Positions 1 through 7,478 of a DNA stretch of 64,000 nucleotides are shown piece after piece. The notes beneath the pieces are model-generated. The model had not been told where the DNA came from. It worked only from the letters and a program-made list of their open reading frames with translations, and made no database searches. Numbering within the stretch: the stretch's first letter is position 1; every line of letters begins with the position of its first letter. A program made the translations under genes and the position numbers. The DNA is from Sphingomonas sp. (GTDB lineage Bacteria; Pseudomonadota; Alphaproteobacteria; Sphingomonadales; Sphingomonadaceae), in contig PAOI01000022.1 in assembly GCA_002707985.1 (NCBI GenBank), positions 1-64,000 on the forward strand, given 5' to 3'.

Positions 1-608
<608 letters not shown>

Positions 609-640
609 TCGCCCGGGCCCATCCGGCCTGACCGAAACAG

Positions 641-678
641 AAAAGCCGCCGTCCGGTCATCCGGGCGGCGGCTTTTTC
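641..678. terminator. bidirectional rho-independent terminator
   Basis: A 12-bp GC-rich stem (GCCGCCGTCCGG / CCGGGCGGCGGC, one G-T wobble) with a TCAT loop is flanked by AAAA on the left and TTTTT on the right. It can therefore end transcription from rpoC on the plus strand and from the convergent phosphatase gene on the minus strand. Confidence 0.92.
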
Positions 679-695
679 GTACGATCAGTGCAACC

Positions 696-1166
696 TCAAC
701 CTGGCAGACGATGCGGCAGCGCCACTGCGGCATCGTCACCGATGAACGCCGCCCAGACTCCGCCCGGCCGCCAGATCCTGTCCAGATCGGCACGCGCGAC
801 CGTCTCCGGCACGCCCAGCACATCGCGGCGATAGCGATAGAGAAATGCGGAAACACGGGCATTGACGATGCAATGGACGTGCACCTTGTCCGCCCCGAAT
901 CCCTGCATCGCGTCGCAGAACCTTTCGAAGTCCTCTTCGGTCGGTGCATCGAACACGACCGGGATATGGGTGTAGGTCATCCCCAGTGCACGCACGCGTA
1001 GCGCTTCATCGGGGATCGCGCGTTCGTGGCTGTGCAACGCCAGATTGACGACATGGCGAATGCCGATTGCCTGTAGCGCGGCCAGTTGCGCCGCCTGGGG
1101 CTGGCCGGAACTGGTTATCCGCGCATCGATACGGTGCCAGTTGGAAATGTCGGTGGGATCGCGCAT
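696..1166 (-). CDS. DUF442/TIGR01244-like protein phosphatase (tyrosine/dual-specificity fold)
   Basis: A 156-residue cytoplasmic protein of the small cysteine phosphatase group typified by DUF442 (beta-lactamase-hydrolase-like phosphatase). The signature loop reads VHCIVNARVSAF: catalytic Cys preceded by His, with Arg five positions after it, the CX4R spacing seen in this family rather than CX5R. The start was set to the ATG at 1166 because AGGAG lies 8 nt upstream and the protein then begins MRDPTDISNWHRID, as family members do. The ORF-track start at 1256 adds 30 low-complexity residues without a ribosome site. It is convergent with rpoC. The substrate cannot be told from sequence. Confidence 0.8.
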   Translation of the reverse strand: MRDPTDISNWHRIDARITSSGQPQAAQLAALQAIGIRHVVNLALHSHERAIPDEALRVRALGMTYTHIPVVFDAPTEEDFERFCDAMQGFGADKVHVHCIVNARVSAFLYRYRRDVLGVPETVARADLDRIWRPGGVWAAFIGDDAAVALPHRLPG

Positions 1167-1301
1167 CGGGACACTCCTCGATCGGGAATTGATGCCCAGG
1201 CGCGCGGCAGCTCGCTCCGCGCTTCCCGATGGTGCTCCATCCTGCTCGCCAGTCACGCGGATGACGCAGGCATAGCACCCGGCCTGTCAGCGAAAAAGCC
1301 G

Positions 1302-1913
1302 TCAGATTTCGACGATCCGGGTGCCCAGACGGTCGGCTTCCTCGCGATCGTGCGTCACCATCAATATGGGCAGGCGCACGGCATCGCGCAGATGTTCGAT
1401 CACGCGCATGACATCCTCGCGCCGGGCGCGATCGAGCGAGGATAGCGGCTCGTCGAGCAGCAGGAAGTGCGGGTCCGACAGAAGTGCGCGACCGATCGCC
1501 ACGCGCCGCGCCTCGCCACCCGACAAGCTGCGCGGCCAGCGATCAAGCAGATGCCCGATGCCCAGAAAATCGAGTTCCGCGATCCGGTCCGCAAACTCGC
1601 TGTCGGGCGCCATGCCATAGCGAAGGTTCGCCGCCACGCGCAGATGCGGGAACAGCCGGGGCTCCTGAAACACCATGCCGCCGCGTCGCGCTTCGGCGGG
1701 GATATCGATCCCGGCATCGGCATCGAACAGCGGCGTGCCGCCGACACGAATATGACCGCGATCGGGACGCAGCAGCCCGGCGATGGCGTGCAGCACGCTG
1801 GTCTTGCCGGCGCCCGACGGGCCGAACAGGATCGTCAGCCCCTCGCCCGCTGCGATCCGGCAGGCAATGTCTCGCTCACCCCGACGCAGCGAGATATCGG
1901 CGTCAAAGGACAT
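1302..1913 (-). CDS. modC: molybdate ABC transporter ATP-binding protein, short form
   Basis: ATPase subunit that powers molybdate import through ModB. Walker A is GPSGAGKT (about residue 35), the Q-loop lies in MVFQEPRLFPHL, the ABC signature is LSGGEARRVAIGRAL, and Walker B is LLLDEPLSSLD followed by the switch-histidine region MVTHDREEA. The protein is 203 residues and stops soon after the switch region, so it lacks the C-terminal TOBE/Mop molybdate-binding domain present in the roughly 350-residue E. coli type. The ATG at 1913 overlaps the end of modB by 11 bp. The longer ORF to 2225 is only modB read in another frame. Last gene of modA-modB-modC. Confidence 0.93.
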   Translation of the reverse strand: MSFDADISLRRGERDIACRIAAGEGLTILFGPSGAGKTSVLHAIAGLLRPDRGHIRVGGTPLFDADAGIDIPAEARRGGMVFQEPRLFPHLRVAANLRYGMAPDSEFADRIAELDFLGIGHLLDRWPRSLSGGEARRVAIGRALLSDPHFLLLDEPLSSLDRARREDVMRVIEHLRDAVRLPILMVTHDREEADRLGTRIVEI

Positions 1914-2592
1914 GCAGCCCCCTGCCCGCGCGCCGCGCCAGCAATTCGGAGCCGACCAGCGCCGCCAGCGCCAGCAGCACCGATACTGCCGCCAGTCGCC
2001 ACACCACGCTCTCGCCATCGGGCAATTGCAGCGCCGAATAAATCGCAAGCGGCAGCGTCCGGGTCTGGCCCGGGACGTTCGAAACGAACGTGATCGTCGC
2101 GCCGAATTCGCCGAGCGCCCGCGCGAAGCCCAGCACCGCACCCGCCAATATGCCCGGCAGGCTGAGCGGCAATGTGATCGTCGCGAAAACCCGGCGGCGA
2201 TCGGCGCCCAGCGTGCGCGCCGCATCCTCCAGCCGGCGATCGACCGCCTCGATCGACAGCCGCATCGCCCGGACCATCAGCGGCAGGGCCATGACGCCCG
2301 CGGCAATCGCTGCCCCGGTCCAGTGGAACAACACGGTAGCGCCGAACAACGCCTGCGTAACTTTGCCGACCGGTCCCGACGGCGCGAACAGCAACAGCAG
2401 CAGCCAGCCCGTCACCACCGGCGGCAGGACCAGCGGCAGATGCACGATCCCGTCGAGCAGCACCTTGCCGCGAAACCGCCCGCGCGCGAGCAGATAGGCG
2501 AGCGCAAACGCCACCGGCAATGTCGCGAGGATCGCCACGCCCCCGACCTGAAGCGACAGGAGGACGATGGTCCAGAACTGGCCATTGTCCAT
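1903..2592 (-). CDS. modB: molybdate ABC transporter permease
   Basis: A 229-residue inner-membrane permease with five or six hydrophobic segments, starting MDNGQFWTIVLLSLQVGG. The EAA loop expected to contact ModC is visible as EAVDRRLEDAARTLGADRRRVF, followed by the G of ITLPLSLPGILAG. Length and order match ModB. It sits between modA, which ends 3 bp upstream of its start, and modC, which it overlaps. The three genes are therefore one transcript. Confidence is high for a molybdate/tungstate-type permease because of the gene neighbours. Confidence 0.95.
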   Translation of the reverse strand: MDNGQFWTIVLLSLQVGGVAILATLPVAFALAYLLARGRFRGKVLLDGIVHLPLVLPPVVTGWLLLLLFAPSGPVGKVTQALFGATVLFHWTGAAIAAGVMALPLMVRAMRLSIEAVDRRLEDAARTLGADRRRVFATITLPLSLPGILAGAVLGFARALGEFGATITFVSNVPGQTRTLPLAIYSALQLPDGESVVWRLAAVSVLLALAALVGSELLARRAGRGLHVL

Positions 2593-2595
2593 TGC

Positions 2596-3399
2596 TCAGC
2601 CCGCCATCGGTACAAAGCCGTGCCGCCGAAATATGGCAGCGGCGTCGGGCGACAACAGGAATCGGCGAAATGGCTCGGCGTCGGGATCGGTCGAGGCGCG
2701 GAGCCGCGCGAGCGGATAGCGGATCGGGGGATGGCTCTGCTCCGGGAATGTGCCGACCACGCGCACCTTGTCCGACGCCGCCGCGTCGGTCGCATATACG
2801 ATGCCCAGCGGCGCGGCGCCGCGTTCGACCAGCGCCAGCGCCGCGCGCACATTCTCTGCCCGCGCGACACGCGGTTCGAGCGCCTGCCACTGGCCGAGGT
2901 GCTGCAGCGCCGCCTTGCCATAACGCCCCGCCGGAACCGCATCGGGATCGGCCATGGCGAGCCGGCCGTCGGCGCCCAGCAGTGCAACAATATCGCTGCC
3001 ACCCGCGCCGTCGTCGGTCGTGGCTAACCCGACGCGGGCGATCAGGACCAGGCGATTGGCCAGAAACGTCGTACGCGTGCGGGGCGCGATCGCCCCCCTG
3101 CGTTCCAGATCGTCCATCCACGCCTCATCCGCCGAAACGAACAGATCGGCAGGCGCGCCATTGGCCGCCTGTCGCGCCAGCGCGGAGGACGCCGCGAAGC
3201 TGAGGCGCGGACGCGCATGCCCCTGCGCTGTCCAGGCATTGGCGGCTTCGGTCATCGCTTCCTGCAGGCTCGCCGCCGCCAGCACGACCGGCCCCTCACG
3301 GCTACGCTCCGGCGACCATAGCAGCGCGGCGATTGCGGCGATGGCGATCGTGACCGCAACAGCGGTCAACGCCGTCCGCACGGGTCTGCGCGCCTTCAC
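2596..3399 (-). CDS. modA: molybdate-binding periplasmic protein
   Basis: Periplasmic solute-binding protein delivering molybdate to ModBC. An N-terminal hydrophobic segment (ALTAVAVTIAIAAIAALL, about residues 10-27) is a signal peptide or anchor; no lipobox Cys is present. The mature part begins VVLAAASLQEAM, the typical ModA strand with an oxyanion-contacting Ser, followed by SFAASSALARQAANGAPADLFVSAD. The start is a GTG at 3399 without an obvious Shine-Dalgarno, so the exact start is tentative. First gene of modABC, read away from a palindromic operator and the modE gene. Confidence 0.93.
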   Translation of the reverse strand: MKARRPVRTALTAVAVTIAIAAIAALLWSPERSREGPVVLAAASLQEAMTEAANAWTAQGHARPRLSFAASSALARQAANGAPADLFVSADEAWMDDLERRGAIAPRTRTTFLANRLVLIARVGLATTDDGAGGSDIVALLGADGRLAMADPDAVPAGRYGKAALQHLGQWQALEPRVARAENVRAALALVERGAAPLGIVYATDAAASDKVRVVGTFPEQSHPPIRYPLARLRASTDPDAEPFRRFLLSPDAAAIFRRHGFVPMAG

Positions 3400-3442
3400 C
3401 GCGCGGTTCGCAAGCCGCTTTCCATCATCGCCCGCATAGCCA

Positions 3443-3466
3443 AGCTATATTCCGCTGTATATAGCT
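3443..3466. promoter_or_regulatory. probable ModE operator
   Basis: A perfect 8-bp inverted repeat, AGCTATAT-N8-ATATAGCT, lies between modA (minus) and modE (plus). It resembles the known ModE box, whose half-sites are TATAT/ATATA with a similar spacer. The position would let a ModE-like repressor control modABC and its own gene together. Confidence 0.8.
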
Positions 3467-3480
3467 CAGGCTCCGTCGAC

Positions 3481-3494
3481 AGGAGGCCGCCATC
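3481..3494 (+). promoter_or_regulatory. ribosome binding site deciding the modE start
   Basis: AGGAGG, the full anti-Shine-Dalgarno match, is followed by CCGCC and then ATC in the modE frame. The spacing of 5 nt is near-optimal and no standard start codon is in range. This is why the non-canonical ATC at 3492 was chosen. Confidence 0.65.
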
Positions 3495-3830
3495 GCCCGG
3501 CTGAAGCTCAAGATCCAGATATATGCGGGAGAGGATATCGCATTCGGGCCGGGCAAGGCCGCGTTGCTTGAGGCGATCGACCGCACCGGTTCGATCTCTG
3601 CCGCCGCGCGCACGCTGGGGATGAGCTATCGCCGTGCCTGGTTGCTGGTCGATACCTGCAATCGTTGCTTCGCCGAACCGCTGGTGGAGGCGATCCGCGG
3701 CGGCGGCTCCCGCATTACGGAGCCAGGGCGGGCGGTTCTGAATAGCTATCGCGCGCTAGAGCGGCACGCTGACTCGTTAACGACAATGGCTGATTATCAT
3801 CGCATTTCGGACAGTCTGCTACCCGACTGA
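3492..3830 (+). CDS. modE: ModE-type molybdate regulator, HTH domain only, probable ATC start
   Basis: A winged-helix repressor of molybdate genes. The core LLEAIDRTGSISAAARTLGMSYRRAWLLVD is a textbook ModE DNA-binding domain. The upstream frame gives ARLKLKIQIYAGEDIAFGPGK, which also matches the family N-terminus, but there is no in-frame ATG, GTG or TTG before the TTG at 3564; that TTG would delete the first strand and helix. An AGGAGG sequence ends 5 nt before ATC at 3492, exactly where the family has its initiator Met, so an ATC start is proposed. CTG at 3501 is the alternative. At about 112 residues it has no C-terminal Mop/TOBE molybdate-binding domains. Its 3' end overlaps the convergent kinase gene by 116 bp. 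Confidence 0.82.
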   Translation: MARLKLKIQIYAGEDIAFGPGKAALLEAIDRTGSISAAARTLGMSYRRAWLLVDTCNRCFAEPLVEAIRGGGSRITEPGRAVLNSYRALERHADSLTTMADYHRISDSLLPD

Positions 3831-5805
3831 GCATCGCGCCATCCGATAGCGGTTCGTCCCCTTCCTCTTTCCGGGTCCAGATCGTCGTATCGGCCGGTGC
3901 GCCATCGGCAAGTTCGGCGTCGGACCGCGCCCGTTTATTGAGCTGTTCCGCCTGTCGCCGGTTGGCGCGCATTCGGCATGGCTCGGGATCGAACGCGCTC
4001 GCGCATTGCCGCAAGTCGCTTCCCCAGTTTCGCCGGTTTTCGGTCAGCGAAATCCGCTCATATCCGCGTGAGGACGCGATTGCGCTCCGATATTGCTGCG
4101 CGACCTGTCGACCCAGGCCGGAGGCCCGACCGACGGCGCAATCCAGCGATGCCTTCGTCCCCGATCCCGGGGTGCCGCACAGCGATCCATAGTCGCTCCT
4201 GTCGGTCACAAACCCGGTTTCCTGGGGCACCAGCGCCGCTTCCTGGACGAAACCCGGAGCGCCATCGCTTTCGCGGACGATCCAGATCCAGACCTGGCCA
4301 TCCGGTGCACGCGTGCTAGCCCGACCGATCACATTTTCGTGCAGGCTCAGGCGATTGAGGAGCGGATATTCCTCGCCCGGTCCCTCGCGCAGATCGGCGG
4401 TCAGCGTTCCGTCTCCCGGCAGCACCACATATTCGCGCCCGCGATCGAAACTGTCGACCGGATAGCGCGGATCGTCCGAAAGTTCGAAGCCCGCCGCGCC
4501 ATCGTTCGCCGCACCGGCAAATCCGCCGACGATCGCGCTGTTGCCGCGCGCCATCGCCCACCAGTCCTGCGGCACGATCAGCATCGTTCCGACCAGCACC
4601 GCAAACACCGCCATGATGCTGCCCAGCACGCCGATACCGCGCGGTCGGGCGGGACGGCGTAGCGGAGCCGTCAGGACCGGCAACTGCCGGATCGGAACGG
4701 TGCCGCGGCCCCCGACCGCCAATGCAGAGGCAGCGGCGGGGCGCTTCGCCGTCGTCCGCTCTGCCCGGCGGCGGCGTGGCTTATGCGCCGATGCGGTGAC
4801 GCGGGCATCATGTGCGCAAAACCCGCAGCCAAGGCCGAAATGGGCATGTTCGTTGGGTTTGGAGGTGCAGGGAACCAGTTGCGAAATCAGCGTGTCGAGA
4901 TGGTCGCGCCATTCGGCGGCGGCGGGGCGTTTGGCTCCGCCGAGGAACGCGCGATCGAACAATGTCCGCGTTGCCCGGCGGAACGATTTGTGAATGCTCG
5001 CGGCGCTCGGCACCACATCGTCCGGCGGGCTCGCGCCATAGGCGTACAGCCCCTTCAGGATGCGTGTCTGCAGATCGGCGGGCTGCGCGCCCGCCCCCTC
5101 GCTCGGCTTGCCGGCAAAGGGATGCACGCCATTGTCGAGCAGTTGAAAGATGATCACGGCCAGCGCGAACAGATCCTGTTCCTCGCCCAGTTCGGCCGGT
5201 GCCGTCTTCCAGCTTTCGGGCGCGATATATTCATCGCTCACCTGTTCGGCCGGAATACGCCCGTCCCCGCCGATGCTGAACCCGTCGGTATCGACCACCG
5301 CCATCCAGCTGACCGAGGGATAGAAACGCAGATTCGCCGGCTTCATGTCGATCATGTGATGCCCGGCGCGGTGCAGTTCGGCGAAAACCGAAGCCAGGTT
5401 GCGCGCCACCAGCACGCGATAGCCGTAATAGTCCGACAGTTTCTCGACCCGGCGGCTGCTCTTCTGCAGCAGATTGACCAGGCTGGTCGATCGCCGGAAA
5501 TCAATCTCCGGCATCACGAATCCGATGAACCGCCCGGCCTTGTCGTACAGCTTTGCCTCGGGCCAGGCGATCTGGGGATAGCGTTTGCCCTCATGCACCG
5601 CCGCCGCCAGCTCCGGCGGATTGGCGAGCATGCGGTCGACCTTGGCTTCATATCGCCGGCATTCGGCTTCGCTGTGATAGATTTTGGCCGCCGACCCCGG
5701 CATTTCGGCGATCGAATGGACCTTGCCCGCCGCGCCTTCGCCCAGCAGCCTGCCCAGATGGAGCAACCGCCGCTTGCTCCCCTTGCCCAGATAGACTTCG
5801 GTCAT
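3715..5805 (-). CDS. membrane-bound Ser/Thr protein kinase with zinc-ribbon and SH3 regions (TerY-P triad kinase)
   Basis: A 696-residue kinase. Glycine loop GEGAAGKV (22-29), the ATP lysine in AAKIYH (about 41), catalytic loop HMIDMKPANLRF (about 150), a variant metal loop VVDTDGF in place of DFG, and IAPES for APE. After the kinase domain comes a Cys/His cluster CTSKPNEHAH...CGFC that looks like a zinc ribbon. A single membrane span near 395-415 (IGVLGSIMAVFAVLVGTMLI) follows. Then comes an SH3-like domain (TADLREGPGEEYPLLNRL) and a Cys-containing helical tail, presumably periplasmic. It starts 4 bp inside the PP2C gene (ATGA), so kinase and phosphatase are co-translated. Its 3' end overlaps modE on the other strand. 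Confidence 0.85.
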   Translation of the reverse strand: MTEVYLGKGSKRRLLHLGRLLGEGAAGKVHSIAEMPGSAAKIYHSEAECRRYEAKVDRMLANPPELAAAVHEGKRYPQIAWPEAKLYDKAGRFIGFVMPEIDFRRSTSLVNLLQKSSRRVEKLSDYYGYRVLVARNLASVFAELHRAGHHMIDMKPANLRFYPSVSWMAVVDTDGFSIGGDGRIPAEQVSDEYIAPESWKTAPAELGEEQDLFALAVIIFQLLDNGVHPFAGKPSEGAGAQPADLQTRILKGLYAYGASPPDDVVPSAASIHKSFRRATRTLFDRAFLGGAKRPAAAEWRDHLDTLISQLVPCTSKPNEHAHFGLGCGFCAHDARVTASAHKPRRRRAERTTAKRPAAASALAVGGRGTVPIRQLPVLTAPLRRPARPRGIGVLGSIMAVFAVLVGTMLIVPQDWWAMARGNSAIVGGFAGAANDGAAGFELSDDPRYPVDSFDRGREYVVLPGDGTLTADLREGPGEEYPLLNRLSLHENVIGRASTRAPDGQVWIWIVRESDGAPGFVQEAALVPQETGFVTDRSDYGSLCGTPGSGTKASLDCAVGRASGLGRQVAQQYRSAIASSRGYERISLTENRRNWGSDLRQCASAFDPEPCRMRANRRQAEQLNKRARSDAELADGAPADTTIWTRKEEGDEPLSDGAMLSRVADCPKCDDNQPLSLTSQRAALARDSYSEPPALAP

Positions 5806-6593
5806 GTCCCGGCCACCTGTGCCCAGACGAGCGTCTTGTCGTCCGACGTGCGCTCGCGCACCGCGCTGCTGTCGAGCGTCGCGCTGAGCGCTTCCTCGCC
5901 TTCCTCACGCGTCGCGCCGGCAAGATAGCGGCCGATCGGGCGGAAGAAGGGCATGAACGGCTCATGCGCGCCCTGTCGCGCCGACAGCGCCAGATCGGTG
6001 ACGCCATCGGTCATCACGAAGATCGTGTCATAGCCTTCATCGATCAGCGAAAAGCGCAGGTTGCGCCGCCAGTCGGGCTCGGTGAAGAAATAGGTCGTAT
6101 CGGCATATTCGCCGTTGCGCGGGCCAGACATCTGCCAGCGTTCGCCATCGCCGCCGATCGCAAGCGCGGCGCCATCGCCGATATGGAAGAAAATCCCGCC
6201 CTGTCGCGGCAGCATCGCCGCACCGACCAGGGTCGCGTGAAACGCCTCCAGTCCCACGCCCCGTTCCTCGCCGAGCGCCAGCGCCGCTTCGCGCGCCTCG
6301 GCAATGCCGGCATGGATCGCCCGGCAAATGCCCATCAGGCTCGCCCGCGTGATCGGTTTGCGGATGCCGGCGCGCAAATGCCGGTCGAGCCGTGCGACCA
6401 GCGCGTCGCACAGCAAAGCCGCGCCTTCGCCGCCGAATCTTGCCGATCCGGCACCATCCGACACCACAGCGATCAGCGCGCCCGATTGCGTGACGTGCAG
6501 GCGATAGCGGTCCTGGCACGGGGTTCCCGTCTGCATATGCGACGGCCCGGTGATCGACGTACCCGCCATGCGCCAGGCAGGTGCCGCGAGCAT
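5802..6593 (-). CDS. PP2C-family protein phosphatase
   Basis: A 263-residue metal-dependent Ser/Thr phosphatase of the PP2C_2 type. Motifs: CQDRYRL near the N-terminus (metal Asp), VVSDGAGSARFGGEGA (the DGxG metal motif), FFHIGDGAALAI, and VMTDGVTDL, ending with TSDDKTLVWAQ (DD). The ATG at 6593 overlaps the vWA stop codon as TGATG; the extra N-terminal 102 residues in the ORF track are antisense-like and were dropped. It should counteract the downstream kinase, whose start overlaps its stop by 4 bp. The order vWA-PP2C-kinase is that of the TerY-P triad described by Aravind and co-workers. Confidence 0.88.
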   Translation of the reverse strand: MLAAPAWRMAGTSITGPSHMQTGTPCQDRYRLHVTQSGALIAVVSDGAGSARFGGEGAALLCDALVARLDRHLRAGIRKPITRASLMGICRAIHAGIAEAREAALALGEERGVGLEAFHATLVGAAMLPRQGGIFFHIGDGAALAIGGDGERWQMSGPRNGEYADTTYFFTEPDWRRNLRFSLIDEGYDTIFVMTDGVTDLALSARQGAHEPFMPFFRPIGRYLAGATREEGEEALSATLDSSAVRERTSDDKTLVWAQVAGT

Positions 6594-7273
6594 CAGTCGC
6601 TCCGGCCCGGAACCATGGCCCAATCCTGCGGCGGCGCCATCTGGATGTTGTCGCTGGGCGCCGATTTCGATCCCGCACGGGCCGAACGGCTGAGCCAGAG
6701 GAAGAATTCGCGGAATGCCAGGCCCTTCAGCGCCAGCGGCTGACGCTGCGAAAACCGACCCAGCTTGTCCATATTGGCATCGCCCACGCCGACGCAGAAG
6801 GTAGAGACATGCCCCGCCTCTTCGGCGGCCCGACATTCGGCGGCGGCGGTTTCCCAATCGGCGTCGGTCGGCTCGCCATCGGTCAGGATGAACAGCCATG
6901 GCCGGTTATAGGGGATGCCGTGCTCGCGATAGCGATCCTTCTCGTCCTCGATCTCGTCGAGCGCGCGGCGTACCGCAAGGCCAAGCGGCGTCATGCCGTT
7001 GGCCTCGATCTCGGGCGCTTCGAATTCGATCGCGTCGGTCCAGTCGGTGACGACTTCCACATCCTGCGGCGCGCCGACGCGCAGCACCATGATCCGCACC
7101 CGCTGGCGCGCGACATCGTCCGCCTTCAGATCCTGTTCGAGCAGGCGCAGCCCGTCGTTGAGCGCGCCGATGGCGTTGTTCTGCGACATCGATGTCGAAC
7201 CGTCGAGAACCACCACGCATGGCAGACGCTGGCTGCTGTTTTCAGCAAGTGCCACGTCGGGAATCAAATTCAT
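6593..7273 (-). CDS. TerY-like von Willebrand factor A domain protein
   Basis: A 226-residue soluble vWA protein. The MIDAS metal site is complete: DGSTSM (DxSxS), the Thr in NGMTPLG, and the Asp in FILTDGEPTD. No signal peptide is seen, so it should be cytoplasmic. TerY-type vWA proteins pair with PP2C and kinase partners and probably act as phosphorylation-dependent scaffolds. Here the gene leads that operon and is divergent from an Hsp70 gene with a 205-bp shared upstream region. The ter-specific TerD/TerC genes are not in the window, so the triad is acting in another context. Confidence 0.87.
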   Translation of the reverse strand: MNLIPDVALAENSSQRLPCVVVLDGSTSMSQNNAIGALNDGLRLLEQDLKADDVARQRVRIMVLRVGAPQDVEVVTDWTDAIEFEAPEIEANGMTPLGLAVRRALDEIEDEKDRYREHGIPYNRPWLFILTDGEPTDADWETAAAECRAAEEAGHVSTFCVGVGDANMDKLGRFSQRQPLALKGLAFREFFLWLSRSARAGSKSAPSDNIQMAPPQDWAMVPGRSD

Positions 7274-7478
7274 CGCGCCCTCCCGCGATCGACGCCGGGA
7301 AACCCCCTCCCGGAATCGACGGTGGGCGAAGTATGAAACATGTGGCCCCCGCCTGCAAGAAGCGCCGGGAAGCGCCGCGATCCGGGCAATCGGGCGCGAC
7401 GCGAGATCGCCATCGGCAAGTGTAAAATGGGTCTGGCGTGGCTATTCGCGCCTCGCTACCAAGTTGCCGGGGGACGAC
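7274..7478. promoter_or_regulatory. divergent intergenic region between vWA triad and hscC operon
   Basis: A 205-bp gap between two divergent operons. It holds a short inverted repeat CCGGGA-N7-TCCCGG at 7295-7313 near the vWA start and an AT-richer GTGTAAAATG element at about 7420-7430 that could serve as a -10 for the hscC side. No sigma-32-like or other named operator could be identified by eye. The arrangement suggests co-regulation. Confidence 0.4.

Noticed and set aside
1783-3027. 414-residue plus-strand ORF opposite modBA
   Set aside because: Arg/Gln-rich shadow of modB and modA; no conserved sequence.
4783-5928. 381-residue plus-strand ORF opposite the kinase
   Set aside because: The kinase motifs lie on the minus strand in an uninterrupted frame; this frame has none.
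6993-7478. 5' extension of the hscC ORF
   Set aside because: Antisense to the vWA gene; the Hsp70 N-terminus starts exactly at ATG 7479 behind a G-rich ribosome site.
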